DNA from: Paenibacillus massiliensis subsp. panacisoli DSM 21345 | Lineage (GTDB): Bacteria; Bacillota; Bacilli; Paenibacillales; Paenibacillaceae | Length of the DNA: 64,000 nucleotides | Assembly: GCF_000426545.1 (NCBI RefSeq) | Contig: NZ_AUFO01000016.1 | Coordinates: 124,001 to 188,000 of the forward strand | Direction of reading: 5' to 3' | Shown: piece by piece, positions 1 to 12,100 of the stretch | Layout: each line of letters begins with the position of its first letter | How positions within the stretch are numbered: the first letter of the stretch is position 1 | The notes under the pieces: model-generated | What the model was told of the DNA's origin: nothing | What the model saw: only the letters and a program-made list of their open reading frames with translations | Databases searched by the model: none | Position numbers and translations under genes: made by a program

Positions 1-396
1 GGATATATCTCTCCGGTCATGTATAACGATTTTGTCAGGGAACTGGGAACCTCGAATCTCTATGATATCCAGCTTGAACATAAGGCCAAGCAATATCATC
101 CGATATACTCAGATCCGGAAGATCCAGACTCCTTCACAGGACAGACTGACGTATTCTATGACGGGAAATATACCAAGGAGGTAATGGCTACGTTATTTCC
201 TGAAGGGGTGACCTCAGATAGAAGTGAAAGTCGCAAGTACTATATGAGAACTGGGGATTTCTTTTCCGTGACCGTAAGGAATACGAATACGACGAAGGCT
301 GCGCTGATCCGAGATTTTCTGACGGGCAGTGAATCCATTGGTTATAACAGGATCTATATTCCGTATGGAGGCATGATCTTGAATGAAGATTTTTAG
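1..396 (+). CDS. Unrecognised protein, C-terminal part (5' end outside window)
   Basis: The reading frame is open from the first base of the window, so the true start lies to the left. The visible 131 residues are hydrophilic, rich in Tyr, Asp and Thr, and contain no membrane segment. I recognise no family. The stop codon lies inside the next gene, which starts 14 bases earlier in another frame, so the two are translationally coupled and probably act together. The neighbouring exported proteins suggest a role at the cell surface, but that is inference. An internal ATG at 19 is the first Met in the visible part and should not be taken as the start. Confidence 0.7.
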   Translation, partial: GYISPVMYNDFVRELGTSNLYDIQLEHKAKQYHPIYSDPEDPDSFTGQTDVFYDGKYTKEVMATLFPEGVTSDRSESRKYYMRTGDFFSVTVRNTNTTKAALIRDFLTGSESIGYNRIYIPYGGMILNEDF

Positions 397-1357
397 CTGG
401 GCTGTGGTGTTTATCATGATCGTGTTCCCTCTGTTCTTTAAGAATGATCTAAGAGTTATGGAACAGGAGCGCACGCAGGAAACTATGGTCATGTATAACG
501 GAGCTTTTCAGGCGGCTGTGCAGGATGCTGCTTTTGCACTGCAGATGAATGAGAATCAGAACCAGGAAAGTAATTACGACTCACTGAAGAAAATTCGAGC
601 CAATAAGGAGTTGGCTGTAGAAGCTTTCTACGAAACTTTATTTCATAATACTGGCATTGCAGATGATGCCATAGCGCAAGGTGTCTTGAAAGCTTATATA
701 CCTCTATTAGCTATTATTGACTACGACGGGATCTGGGTGTATACGAATGAATCGTTCCGCAATGAAAGAGGAGAGCTGGAGAACCGGCAGGTGTGGAAAT
801 CGAAAAAAGCATACACATATCTGGATGAGCAAGGCAATAGCATTGCTTTCACGCTGGACGACTATATCTATGCCTATAATTCTCACAATCAACAGTGGGT
901 TGAGGGAACGAGAGAGGAAGTCGCTGCTGAAGTGGATTACAATATCTCACTGGTAAATGACCCAGAAGCCTTCGAAGCTGTTCGTAGGCAAACGATAATA
1001 GATACATTACAGCGGAATGTGGAGCATACGATCAATTTGTACAACCAGCATGTCAGTCGCGTGGGGATTAGTTACAGGTTCATGTTGCCTGTTATTTCTC
1101 AGGAGGAATGGAATAACACCATCAATGATGTTGGCGTGCTCTCCTTCATACAAGGTGTTCCTGTAGGGATGAACTACTATAACAGCTATGCGCTAGGAGG
1201 AAGCAGACTGATCAAGTCACCGGTGATATACGGATACGAGCAGGATGGTCAGAAAGTATACTATCGGGAGTCGGATCATTTTGGTGGCGAAATTCTGGAG
1301 AAATTCAGTAGTGAGCGTGATGCGGCTCAAGCAGGCTATTATCCTGGGCGACGGTGA
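383..1357 (+). CDS. Membrane-anchored exported protein of unknown function
   Basis: The protein has 324 residues. Residues 1-20 form a single hydrophobic segment (WAVVFIMIVFPLFF) that can act as signal anchor, followed by a long hydrophilic part likely outside the cell. A GGAGG about 12 bases upstream supports the ATG at 383, and the start overlaps the preceding gene by 14 bases. The soluble part is rich in aromatic residues and Asn/Gln and has no Cys. I recognise no domain. Such N-terminally anchored proteins occur in pilus or secretion clusters of Gram-positive bacteria, but no assembly ATPase or pilin is visible here, so the role stays open. Confidence 0.75.
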   Translation: MKIFSWAVVFIMIVFPLFFKNDLRVMEQERTQETMVMYNGAFQAAVQDAAFALQMNENQNQESNYDSLKKIRANKELAVEAFYETLFHNTGIADDAIAQGVLKAYIPLLAIIDYDGIWVYTNESFRNERGELENRQVWKSKKAYTYLDEQGNSIAFTLDDYIYAYNSHNQQWVEGTREEVAAEVDYNISLVNDPEAFEAVRRQTIIDTLQRNVEHTINLYNQHVSRVGISYRFMLPVISQEEWNNTINDVGVLSFIQGVPVGMNYYNSYALGGSRLIKSPVIYGYEQDGQKVYYRESDHFGGEILEKFSSERDAAQAGYYPGRR

Positions 1358-1386
1358 TTGAAATAAACTTACAATAAATGTATAAA
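1358..1386 (+). promoter_or_regulatory. Putative sigma-A promoter of the SLH surface-protein genes
   Basis: TTGAAA at 1358-1363 and TATAAA at 1381-1386 are separated by 17 bases. They lie just past the stop of the preceding gene and about 80 bases before the SLH gene. A second weaker pair (TTGGTT at 1391, TAAACT at 1414, also 17 bases apart) is nearby. No terminator is seen between the two genes, so read-through is also possible. Confidence 0.45.
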
Positions 1387-1462
1387 AATATTGGTTGAAT
1401 AAGGAAAAAGGGTTAAACTAGATATAGTGATAAAAAAAGTGAGAAAAAGGGGATTTATACAA

Positions 1463-2719
1463 ATGAAAAAACTAGCTCTAGCCGTGTTTGCAGGTATTAC
1501 TTTTACCTCAGCAGTAGCTGCCTTAGTGGGTACACCCAACATTGCAGTAGCTGCTGCAGCCTTCAAGGATGTGTCAAGCACTCATTGGGCCAAAGCTTCA
1601 ATAGATGCTGCAGTTAACAAGGGATACTTGAAAGGGTACTCGGATGGAACTTTCCGTCCCAATGCCCCTGTGACACGTGCGGAGTTTGCCGCAATTTTGT
1701 CCCGTGTCTCCACAAATCAGATTGTAGATGGTAAGGGTAGCTTTGCGGATTTGAAAGGGAATTGGAGTGAGCAGGAAGTTACTAAAGCGTTAGGTATGGG
1801 CTTTATGTCACCTTCTGATTATCCTGGAGGCTTCAAACCTTCAACACAGCTGACTCGCCGTGAGATGGCGAAGTGGATGGCATCAGGCTTGGCTTCCGCG
1901 CAAGAGGATTTTCAGAAAGCATTAGAAGACACCAAGGATACGCTGGTGCCTGTTGCGGAGTATTACAAGGGTGGCTTGGACAAGGTGGATTACCCGTATG
2001 TATCTGTAGCACTTGGTACAGGTCTTATGAATGGCTATGAGGATGGTTCTTTTGGGACCGCGAAGACAACGACACGTGCTGAAGTGGCAGCGATTTTGAG
2101 CCGCTATGAAGAAGTGCAGAAGAAAGAAGCGAGTAGCTTCCGCGACTTGAATGAAATGCGTGAAGTGGGTCTGACTGGAACGAATCTGACATCGTTGACG
2201 CCATATCAATATGGAACAGTTGCGAAGACAGGGGAAGTAGCGGATTTTAAGCAAATCAAAGATATACCTTATAAATTGAGGAATAACTTAGGGACTCAAA
2301 CAATTCATAGGATGATTGTGGTAGATGCTACAACGGATAAAAAGCCTAAGAATTTGTATGGAAAGATGTTTATTGATAAGAAGTTTACAGGCTTTGTTGA
2401 TGCTGCTAGATATAACGTTTTTATTGAAACGACTGTTACACCAAATGGAGACAACATGAATAATTTAGCTTTCGCGAATGCTAATGGTGATCGTCTTATG
2501 AGTGGTTCAAATTTTACTAGTGAGACTCTCGAGAAGTATGGGGTTAACGCCTTACCAAAAAGAGAGTTTATCAATTCTGGCTTTTTTAAAAAAAGAAAGG
2601 CTCAGAGATTCTGGATGGAGGGAACAATTTCTAAATACTATGTTCCTGATTCTCAATCAGAAGGGATGACAGTGAATGGAAAACATTTGTTGTTTTTTAT
2701 TCCGAAACCAAGTAAGTAG
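1463..2719 (+). CDS. S-layer-homology (SLH) domain surface protein
   Basis: The protein has 418 residues. The ATG at 1463 is preferred over the upstream GTG at 1427 because it follows an AAAAGGGG ribosome binding site and begins a typical signal peptide (MKKLALAVFAG, with a likely cut near AVAAA). Three SLH repeats follow at about residues 33-210. The first is canonical (THWAK, GYSDGTFRPN, TRAEFA) and the second is more diverged. SLH trimers bind pyruvylated secondary cell-wall polymer, so the protein is probably held on the wall. The C-terminal 200 residues match no family I know and are encoded by visibly more AT-rich DNA. Only 11 bases separate it from the next gene, suggesting one transcript. 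Confidence 0.85.
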   Translation: MKKLALAVFAGITFTSAVAALVGTPNIAVAAAAFKDVSSTHWAKASIDAAVNKGYLKGYSDGTFRPNAPVTRAEFAAILSRVSTNQIVDGKGSFADLKGNWSEQEVTKALGMGFMSPSDYPGGFKPSTQLTRREMAKWMASGLASAQEDFQKALEDTKDTLVPVAEYYKGGLDKVDYPYVSVALGTGLMNGYEDGSFGTAKTTTRAEVAAILSRYEEVQKKEASSFRDLNEMREVGLTGTNLTSLTPYQYGTVAKTGEVADFKQIKDIPYKLRNNLGTQTIHRMIVVDATTDKKPKNLYGKMFIDKKFTGFVDAARYNVFIETTVTPNGDNMNNLAFANANGDRLMSGSNFTSETLEKYGVNALPKREFINSGFFKKRKAQRFWMEGTISKYYVPDSQSEGMTVNGKHLLFFIPKPSK

Positions 2720-2730
2720 GATGGTGTTAT

Positions 2731-5700
2731 GTGAGTTATAAGAACAGAATATTTTACTGTACAGTAGCTATTTTTTTTATTTTTAATATGAATCATATTT
2801 GTACATTTTCAGTATACGCAAGTGATCCAATTGCAGCAGTAAGCGGATCACTTGAAGATAAATTGCCGTTGAAAGCCCCATATGTTACTCCAGAAGGACC
2901 TGCAAAACAACAGAAGTATGTGATACCTGTTTCTGGTGTGAAAGACGCGAATCCAGGAATCTATTGGGTTCAGAGCGATGATGGTAAATGGAGCGCTCAA
3001 TCCTACCGTGCTCCTGGTGGGAAAGTAATCGTAAATAATGTAGGTACGAATCACGAACCTTGGCCGGCTGTTGGTGAGGTCACAGATAAAATCGATATGA
3101 ACAAAGATTTATATAAGCCGTTCCGTTATGAAGACAACAGTCAGAGAGCATACAGCCCAGCTCAAGTAAGCAATGCACATATAGCAAAAGCAAAAACTAC
3201 AGAAGAGCAAGGAAGAAAATCGCAGGTAACAGATTTGGAAATTGCTAATGTTTACTTTGTACTTATAACTTCACTTTCTGGAGAAATTGGATCAGGTGTT
3301 AATGACGGAAACGGCCTCTATATGGAGGAGTATAATGAGCAACAATATATTGGAAGTAGACCATTAACCAGGCCAGGCGGCTACCCCAAAAAGACGGCTC
3401 TGTACCTGACCCCAGTCGATCTTGAATGGAGAGGCACCATCGTCGAGCATAAGAAGATTCAGGTCACGGGAAAACAACAGCTTGCCATTGACGAACAAGC
3501 TCAATTCACTGCTGAGGTGGCCACACAGGCACCGGGTCAAACGAGCTTCGGGCATTGGTTCGCTGTGACAACTCGTAATAGTGAAACTGATAAGACGGAA
3601 TGGAAATCAGACAACAGCAATATCGCTACTATCGATCCGCAGACGGGCATGGTCACGGCCAAAGCCAAAGGTACCACTAAAATCACGGCAACCTGGAAAA
3701 ATGATATTTACTGGCTCACCTCTTCAATAGTTGTGGCTGTAGATGGAGAAGAATTGCCCGAGCCAGAGCAGGAGCCAGGAGTTGTATGCACTAATCCTGC
3801 TTCAGCAGGTGCGCAGACAGGCAGTCTCATGAATGGTAGTGCTGTAGGCAAAATTAAGGCCGATGAACGTGACGGTGAAAAATTTGAAGTGGCGAAAGGG
3901 ATTCCGACCAGTGAAAGTTTATATGGTGTCGTTCAGGCGCGGGAGTATCTGTACAACAACAAATTTGAAAAATTCACGGGTACATGTACCTTTACGGTTC
4001 CTGTTTCCAAGACGTATAACCTGAAATGGAAAGAGGAGGAGGAGCGGGAGCGGCCTGATGGCACATCACGAACAGTCACTGTGAATAAATCCAGCAGCGT
4101 TACCGTGAATCCATATTATGATATCGTACGTCCGTATTCGTACTGGACTGTTCCAGAAATGCAAGCTTTCAAAATTGACAATGCGAAGCTTCAAAACTAT
4201 GCCTTTGAAGGCGGAGAAATTGTGATTCAGCCAGGAAGCAGCTATGACAGTCCATCCATGACGCTGGAGACGGATGTAGAACATCTCGAATATCCGGACA
4301 TTGTAACGGCCCGCGCCCCAAGTCAAACCATTGATGGTGGCCATAGTGAGCCAGATGTACCGGATCAAAACCTAAAATCCTTTGCAGAGGCTGCCACGCC
4401 ACAGCTGAATGTACGAAATGATGCTTTGGAGTTTAATGGTCATACCATTATGGACGGTGCCATTGTTCAAACGAATGGGCCCGCGCCAGGCCGAATTCCA
4501 ACGCCTCTAAGCATAGATGAAAACGCCTTGTTTAAGCCGCATAATATGATTCCAAAAGTGAAAGTGAATCAAGCAAATAATGCTTCCACAGGAACAATTA
4601 CCTATCTGCCACTGGAGGGGAGTTTAGGGGAGCCATCTAATCAGGGACAGCCTATTGGAAATCTTAACTCCGTAACGGTCCACACCCCTGTCGTCATGTA
4701 TCCGTCCATTACGGACGATAAGGCGTTTAATCAACGGGTATCACCAACGTCTGGGCGTGCAGCACTCATTTTGGATCGACCATTTACAGTGACCATGCCA
4801 ACAAGTGGTGTACACCGAGATATTCGCGGCTTTGGCCATCGGGATTATGCAAAATATACAGCGTATAAGCAGGTACTATTCGAATTTGATGTGTACAACG
4901 AGGATAAGAACAAGTATATCCCGAAAAATACGTGGATTGATATTCCAATTGCTCAATTGAATACGACATTTCGCATGCCAACATGGGTAGATGAAGGCAA
5001 CTATACTGTCCATTTTCGCTCTATGGCGGAGAATGCACCTGCTGAATTCACTTGGCAGAGTATGGCGAATACTGACTTGAATCATCATGTGGCGATTAAT
5101 ACGATTCCTGTACAAGTCATTGGTCGGCTGTACGATTTTAAAATTACAGACATTGCTGATTACGATTGGGAGACCGTCTTCCGAGTTGAAAAGGGGAGTA
5201 CTAAGCATACAGGAGCAGCATATTGGGTAGGTACGAGCTCTATTGATGGCGCAAAACGCGGTAACACCTTTCCTTATGTCTTACCGATAAGACCAGGCAG
5301 CCACCCAAATACAGGATATAAAAATGTAGCGATTAAGACAGGCTATCATTTCAAATTCGATTTCAAGACGAAAGGGAATATGTTCAGTGCTGATGACCGA
5401 GTGAGGATCTTACCTACCTTCTACTTCGTTAATAAGGATGGAAGTGGTCGTCAGAAAGTGGATCTATATTACCACAACCAGACGACAGGTCAAAAATTCG
5501 TCAAAATCGGATCTACTCAGGACACCGCGCAGCGTAGCATCATTCTTAGTGATCGTCTACGGAATGTACCTGCCGAGGATATCAGCAATACAGCTAAATT
5601 CGTTGCGACCTATGGCAATGTGAAATTTGAGCAGCAAGCAAAGCAAAAGGCCGTGATTGGTGGGTATAGTCAGCTGAATTTGACGCAGCATGTTCGCACC

Positions 5701-6129
5701 TTGATCGGATCAACACAACAAGTGCCTGAAACGGTGGACAAAGGTCGTATGCTAGCTGCCGAACAGCAGTGGTATGGTGAATATAGTTTGCCTGCAGCTC
5801 CATATGTGGTACCTGCGGGATTCAGTATTTCGGAATATGGACGAACCCATAAGCTGACTGATAAATCACCCATTTTCTTGCGAAACGGTTATATCGTGGT
5901 CAACTTCAACATCGAGACGTATCGCGCTGGAGAGGATCAGCCATACCTTCGATATTACCGCCTTCAAGGAGCGACTACGCCATTGGACAACCAGTGGAAG
6001 TTAGAAGGGTACAGTAAAGTAGCTAAGGATCGCTATGGTAACTCCTTTGACGCTTCAGATGGAGATATAGCTTACTATCATGGAGACTTATCCAGCTATG
6101 ATGACTTTAGTTCCAATGTAACGCATTAA
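2731..6129 (+). CDS. Large secreted protein with a bacterial Ig-like (BIG2) domain
   Basis: The protein has 1132 residues and starts at GTG 2731. Residues 1-30 are a signal peptide (hydrophobic core VAIFFIFNMNH, then VYASDP). Residues about 241-337 form one BIG2-type Ig-like domain, recognisable by the pattern W-K-S-D-N-S-N-I-A-T-I-D, G-M-V-T-A-K and G-T-T-K-I-T-A. The remaining 800 residues are rich in beta-prone, Thr/Pro/Asn-containing sequence with no family I recognise, and there is no SLH, LPXTG or membrane anchor at the C-terminus. It sits between two SLH proteins, so it may be held at the surface by them or be part of an extracellular assembly. That link is inferred from context only. 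Confidence 0.8.
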   Translation: MSYKNRIFYCTVAIFFIFNMNHICTFSVYASDPIAAVSGSLEDKLPLKAPYVTPEGPAKQQKYVIPVSGVKDANPGIYWVQSDDGKWSAQSYRAPGGKVIVNNVGTNHEPWPAVGEVTDKIDMNKDLYKPFRYEDNSQRAYSPAQVSNAHIAKAKTTEEQGRKSQVTDLEIANVYFVLITSLSGEIGSGVNDGNGLYMEEYNEQQYIGSRPLTRPGGYPKKTALYLTPVDLEWRGTIVEHKKIQVTGKQQLAIDEQAQFTAEVATQAPGQTSFGHWFAVTTRNSETDKTEWKSDNSNIATIDPQTGMVTAKAKGTTKITATWKNDIYWLTSSIVVAVDGEELPEPEQEPGVVCTNPASAGAQTGSLMNGSAVGKIKADERDGEKFEVAKGIPTSESLYGVVQAREYLYNNKFEKFTGTCTFTVPVSKTYNLKWKEEEERERPDGTSRTVTVNKSSSVTVNPYYDIVRPYSYWTVPEMQAFKIDNAKLQNYAFEGGEIVIQPGSSYDSPSMTLETDVEHLEYPDIVTARAPSQTIDGGHSEPDVPDQNLKSFAEAATPQLNVRNDALEFNGHTIMDGAIVQTNGPAPGRIPTPLSIDENALFKPHNMIPKVKVNQANNASTGTITYLPLEGSLGEPSNQGQPIGNLNSVTVHTPVVMYPSITDDKAFNQRVSPTSGRAALILDRPFTVTMPTSGVHRDIRGFGHRDYAKYTAYKQVLFEFDVYNEDKNKYIPKNTWIDIPIAQLNTTFRMPTWVDEGNYTVHFRSMAENAPAEFTWQSMANTDLNHHVAINTIPVQVIGRLYDFKITDIADYDWETVFRVEKGSTKHTGAAYWVGTSSIDGAKRGNTFPYVLPIRPGSHPNTGYKNVAIKTGYHFKFDFKTKGNMFSADDRVRILPTFYFVNKDGSGRQKVDLYYHNQTTGQKFVKIGSTQDTAQRSIILSDRLRNVPAEDISNTAKFVATYGNVKFEQQAKQKAVIGGYSQLNLTQHVRTLIGSTQQVPETVDKGRMLAAEQQWYGEYSLPAAPYVVPAGFSISEYGRTHKLTDKSPIFLRNGYIVVNFNIETYRAGEDQPYLRYYRLQGATTPLDNQWKLEGYSKVAKDRYGNSFDASDGDIAYYHGDLSSYDDFSSNVTH

Positions 6130-6148
6130 ATAGTAAAGGAGGAACGCT

Positions 6149-9100
6149 ATGAGGGGATTAAAGCTCATGTTGACCGTGATTCTCTTCTCTGGCATATTCA
6201 CGCCGTACTTTAATAAATCGCACAGTGCAGATCGAAGTCGCGATGAAGCAGTAATCAACATGGTTTTATTTCATTCCAATGACACGGACTCCGGTCAGAC
6301 TAAGATCGAACTTGATCCAGTTGAAGCTCTGGAAGAATCTCAACTCATTAAAGGAACTTCATGTAACAATGATTTAATGACATTTTCTAATACGATCAGA
6401 TTAACGGATCAAATACCCCCTGATATGCCTAATATCAGTGTGAATTACGTGAATTGGGAAAGCGATGACATCCGTGTCATGATCCAGCATGGCTACGACA
6501 CAGGTGGCAGTGGTGTTGAGAGGAGTCAATATCGTGTGGATAAGCGGGAGTGGCAGGATTATTCTGGTCCATTCACACTAAAGGCTCAGGATCGGGCTCA
6601 GGTTCTAACGGCTCGGACCATTGACCGAGCAGGGCATATCAGTCAACTTACTCATGCGAGCCTGCAGATTGAGCGTACTCGTCCTGCGGCACCTAAGATC
6701 ATGCTTAGTTCAACGGATTATACGAAGGAGGCTGTGGGGATTCAGTTAACGGGTCCCAAGGCAGGAGAGGAGAAGGTGCAGTATCGTATTGGAGAAATGG
6801 GGGTGTGGACGGACTACACTAGGCCATTTCAATTTGAAGCCTCAGGACGCACGACCGTGTATGCACGAACGCTTAGTATCCAGGCAATACCGAGTGATGT
6901 AGTATCAGCGGATGTTAAGATTGAGCCTGCATCGGCCATCGTCACGGGAGCCGTGGACATGCTTGCTGTTGAACAATGGGAGCGGAAGGGAGAGGTAGCA
7001 GCCAAGCCGTTATTCTCCTTTGTGAAGGAATTTATCCAACAGTTCCAATACTGGGCCATAGATATACAGAAACGGTTCGACAGTCGAATGAAAGTGAAGC
7101 TTCAGCAGCCGACAATTATTCTTCCATCGAAGGGATATTGGAGATTAAAGAGGGAAGTTATTAAGGTTTCTGAAAGAAAGCGGAATAAGTACAAAAATAA
7201 TCTTTTTTTAGCATCTCGTCTTCAACGAATTAGTGTTATTCTGGCAGCAGTTGTCTTGCTACAAAGCTTTGGTATAGCCATCGCCCCTCTCAAAACCTAT
7301 GCGGCATCGCATATGTATAACTTTAATCGATATGAAGCTGTAGCTATTCCATATGGGCCTTGGACCAATCATTTTGGTGGGGATCCCAAAGCTAATGGCG
7401 GTACAGAGGGAACTCTTATTGATTGGCATATTAAAGCGGTAATGTATCAGTATGCCAGATTTGATAGTATTAGTGGGGAATATGTACTTTACGGTAACAA
7501 GACAACGATGGAAATTCGAACGGCGAATACCAACACAAATGATTACGATATTAGGGATTATCCCTATGTCGCCTCTATTAGTAGTGAAAATCGGCAAAAT
7601 CCTGGATACGAGGCCAGAGAAATGCCTCAAAAAACACTGAGAGTTGCGCGGTACTCCTCTTACGATCAGAGTGAGAGGGAGGCTCGATTTACCTTTAATG
7701 ATTATACAGCAATACCAAGTGGGTATAATTACAGCCCTGGCAACTTTGTAACAACAGTGCAAGCAGCAGATGGCGCTTATCCAGACCATGGAAGGGCAGC
7801 AGATGGCTACTTTTACGTTAAGGGTAGCGTCGTCAATGCTGTCCCTTCCGTAGCAATTACTAGTGCTGGTACACACTATATCTCTGTAGTCAATGGATAT
7901 AATACGATTACCATTTCCGGAACAGCCACCGACACGGATGGTGATACGCTGACCATTATGGGGAATCTAGGCGGTGTGACAAAATCCACTACAATCTATC
8001 CGGGGGTGTGGTCCCTAACGTGGTCTGGTTCGGAGCTGACAGAAGGAATAACATCTATGAATGTCAACGTGAGTGATGGATATGGAGGGACAGCTTCCGC
8101 TTGGTATTCTGGAAGCATTATCGTCGATAAGACCGCACCAACAGCACCAACAATCACGGTGGATCGTAGTGGCTGGTACAACGGAAATAAGATGATAACA
8201 ATCACTCATGGTTCTGATAGTCACAGTGGCGTTCAAAAGACGCAGTTACAAATCGGTACTGGCGGATGGACAGACTATACAGCCCCATTCACTGTGAATG
8301 AGCGGATAACGGTGAATGCTCGAACCATCGACAAAGCCGGGAATATAAGTGCTATTTCTAGTCTGGATACACAAATTGATAAAACAACCCCGTCAGCACC
8401 AACAGTTACATCAGATCATGGTGGCTGGTATAACGGAAATAAGATGATTACAATTACCAACGGTCAGGTGGGCCCGAGTGGGATACAGAAATCGCAATTA
8501 CAGATCAACAATGGGAATTGGACGGATTATACAACTCCTTTAACGGTCAGTGAACGTGTTACCGTGAATGCACGCACTCTCGATCAGGCGGGAAATATTA
8601 GTGCTGTGGCTAGTCTGGATACCCAGATCGATAAGATTCCACCGCAGAAGCCAACTCTTGTGCACGGAGGTGGATCCGATTGGCAGAATAGGGACACCAC
8701 TATCAACATAACACATGGCATAGATTCAGGTGGTAGTGAAATTAAAGAGACACAATATCGGATTAATACGGGTAACTGGGAAACCTACACCACTCCGATT
8801 ATCCTTAGTGAGGAGGGGCAAACGGTATATGCCCGGACGTGGGATCATGCAGGTAATGTAAGCAGCGAAGCTTCATCGGAAGCGAAAATCGATATAACGC
8901 CTCCAACTTCGCCAATCATTGAAAAAAATACGACTGGTGATACAACGGGAAATGTTGAAATTTCAATCTTACCTGGAACAGACACGGTGAGTGGTGTGAA
9001 GATGACAGAGTACAAAGTGGGAGTTACTTCTGTTTGGCAGACCTATTCGGGGCCGATCACCGTTACTGAAGAAGGCGAGCATCAGATATTTGCGCGTAGT

Positions 9101-12100
9101 ATTGATTTTGCAGGTAATCATAGCGGCATTACAAATGGTACGATAGTCATTGATAGAACAGCACCAACCGTTCCAAGTATCAGCTTGTCCACGAACAACC
9201 ACACAAGAGAAAGTGTTCAGTTTAAGATCTCAGGTTCTGTGGACACAAGAGGCCTCCGGTACGAGTATAAGCTTGGCAATGGGATTTATGTGTCTGGAGA
9301 ACAAGGGGAAGTTACTGAGGACGGAATAACGGTTATTACTGCACGTGCAGTAGATGAGGCTGGTAACATCAGTGCGGAGACGACTACGACGGTGCGCATC
9401 GATAAAACCGATCCAGTCATTCATATTAGCCCATCACAGCGTGGATGGTCACAAGAGATGATTAAAGCTACCATTCAATATCAAGATCATGGCTCAGGCA
9501 TCAACCCAGATCGGCGCTATTATCGAGTTACTTCTTCTCCACAAGAACCTGATAGCTGGGAGCTAGCAAGCAGTAACAGCTTCCAGGTGAATGTTACGCA
9601 AGAAGGTATTTGGTACATCCATGCCAAAGTAGAGGATAACGTAGGGAACAGTACGGTAGCTAGTTCTTCAGCGTTGCATTTGCAGCAACCACCTATAGCA
9701 CCAGAGCTTTCCGTGCAATCTATCGGCCTCAATCAAGCTGCCCTTCAATGGACTCTTCCTAGCGGGAAGAGCTTTACAGGCGGGTATGAGTACACATTGC
9801 GTAATCTTTCCAATGGACAGGGCATGAATCTCACTTATCCTGGGGATTGGGCAGTAGATCATTCGTTATCCTCGGGTACGAGCTATGAGTATGAGCTAAC
9901 GGTTCGAAATCACGTGGGTGAAGCAGTAAGCCATCCAGTGCGTCTACTTACTTTACCAGCAGCTCCGAGGAATCTGTCTCTATATCCTGTAGACCGAGAG
10001 GCTGGACATATCACAGTCAGCTTTGATGCAGTGAAGTCAGCTGATAGTTATAGAATTGTAGCCTTTAACATGGATTCTCAGCAAGAAGTATATAATCAAA
10101 CGGTAACCACTAGCGTATATCAACCGATTGTGAACTTACAGCCGGACACAGTCTACAATGTTACGGTGTCGGCAATCAATGCTACTGGAGAGGGCCCCAC
10201 CACGAGTCAATCAATCTTATCGCTCCCGGACGCTCCCGATGGTTTCAAATCGGTTGCGATTGGCGAAAACTTCGTGGACCTAGCTTGGCATAGTGTGACA
10301 ACGGCAACTTACTATACACTGGATCGTAATAATGCACCTGTCACAGCATCTGTATATGAAGCATTTTCAGATATCGGATTGTCCTCTGGAACGGCGTACA
10401 ACTATCGTCTCTCAGCCATTAATGCTACGGGTCCAAGTGCGTACAGTCACATGAATGTGCTCACCTTGCCAGGGATGGTCGATAACTTAACTGTAGTCGA
10501 AGCTCGGCGTAATGAACTGTCGATTGTCTGGAATCAGGTTCGAGGAGCATCCGGTTACCGAATGGTGGTCAATGGCGGGCAAGAATACGTATTTGGGGCA
10601 CATGAGCTTCAAGCAACGATTCCGAACCTACCCGCTGGTACACCAGCGAACATAAGTATCCAGTCACTGAATAGTAGCGGACTAAGTGTAACAAGCTCGA
10701 CTTACGGCCTTACACTGCCAGATCAGCTTGGTGAGCTAAACGTAAGTGATATTAGGGAGAACTCAGCTGTGATTAGCTGGGCACCTGTTCATGGAGCTAC
10801 AACATATGAGATCAATGTGAATGATCGTAAATATACGGTTTCGGGCACCCATTTTGTTGTTCAAGGATTAACCGGAGGAACTACGTATCAAATCCAAATT
10901 GCGGCTGGGAATTCGTCTGGATTTGGAGAGAGTTTAAAGGGACGTTTTATTACACAACCAACACAGGTCCTGGGTTTTACCGCAGAAAATCCAGAAGACC
11001 GATCGTTCACATTGGCATGGGAGCCTGTTAAAGGTGCAATAAAGTACATCGTTTACCAAGGGAAAGAAGAGCTTGGCGTTGTTAGCGAGGCACGCATGTC
11101 TGTCTTGAAACTTGAACCTGGAATTAACTATACGTATGAGGTCATTGCTGTAAATGAGTCAGGTAACGGGTTACCAGGAGAATTCTACTGGAGGACATAT
11201 CCAAGCCCTGTAAAGCAGAACGATGTGTGGATCAAAGACATTACAACGTCAAGGGCTACCGCCGAATGGAATCAGATACCCGGAGCGGATTATTACCAGG
11301 TGTACTTAGATGGAAAGCTGTTAGGCGACACGATGGACTTGAGTTACTCTTTTGAAGGCTTTGACAGTTCAGAGCGTCATGTCGTCAGCGTTGAGCCTGT
11401 GAATAGCAGTGGCACTAGCAAGCCTTATGAGGTTAGCTTTGAAACCTTGCCTGACAGTGAATTTTCAGTTGAGGTGGAATCCAGGCACACCTCTATTACG
11501 ATAACAGTCGGAAATACCCAACCTAACGATACTATTGTCATTATGAATAAAGGGATGGTCATTTACAAAGGCAGAGATCCTGTGTTTGTATGGGAGCCAC
11601 TGAAGAGTGGAACAAGTTACGAACTGGACATCTGGACGGAGAACGGCCAAGGGGCTAGGAGCTCAACGAAGAATATTAAGGAACGTACCAAGTCCAGTGC
11701 TAAGACATTTACTCCTATGACAGCTACCACTGAGATGATTAAGGAAGAAAATGTTATAAATAATGGATCACAAATTAATGATTCACTAGTTACCATACCA
11801 GCCTCAAAGGAGGCTTCAGGGGAAGAAAGTAGCAATTTTTCTGGTGCAGGATTTAAAGACATCGAGCGTACTTTCAATCGTGCCAAAATACAAGAACTAG
11901 CTGACCGAGGTATTGTAAGAGGAACTTCTGACAAGACGTACGAGCCGGGACGAGAGGTCACTCGAGTAGAATTTACATCTATGATAGTTCGTGCCCTACA
12001 ATTGCCTGAGGAGGATACGATATTAACGTTTACAGATATCCAGCCTACTGAGTGGTATATTCCAGAGTTGAAATCGGCAATTAGGCATGTGGTAGCACGG

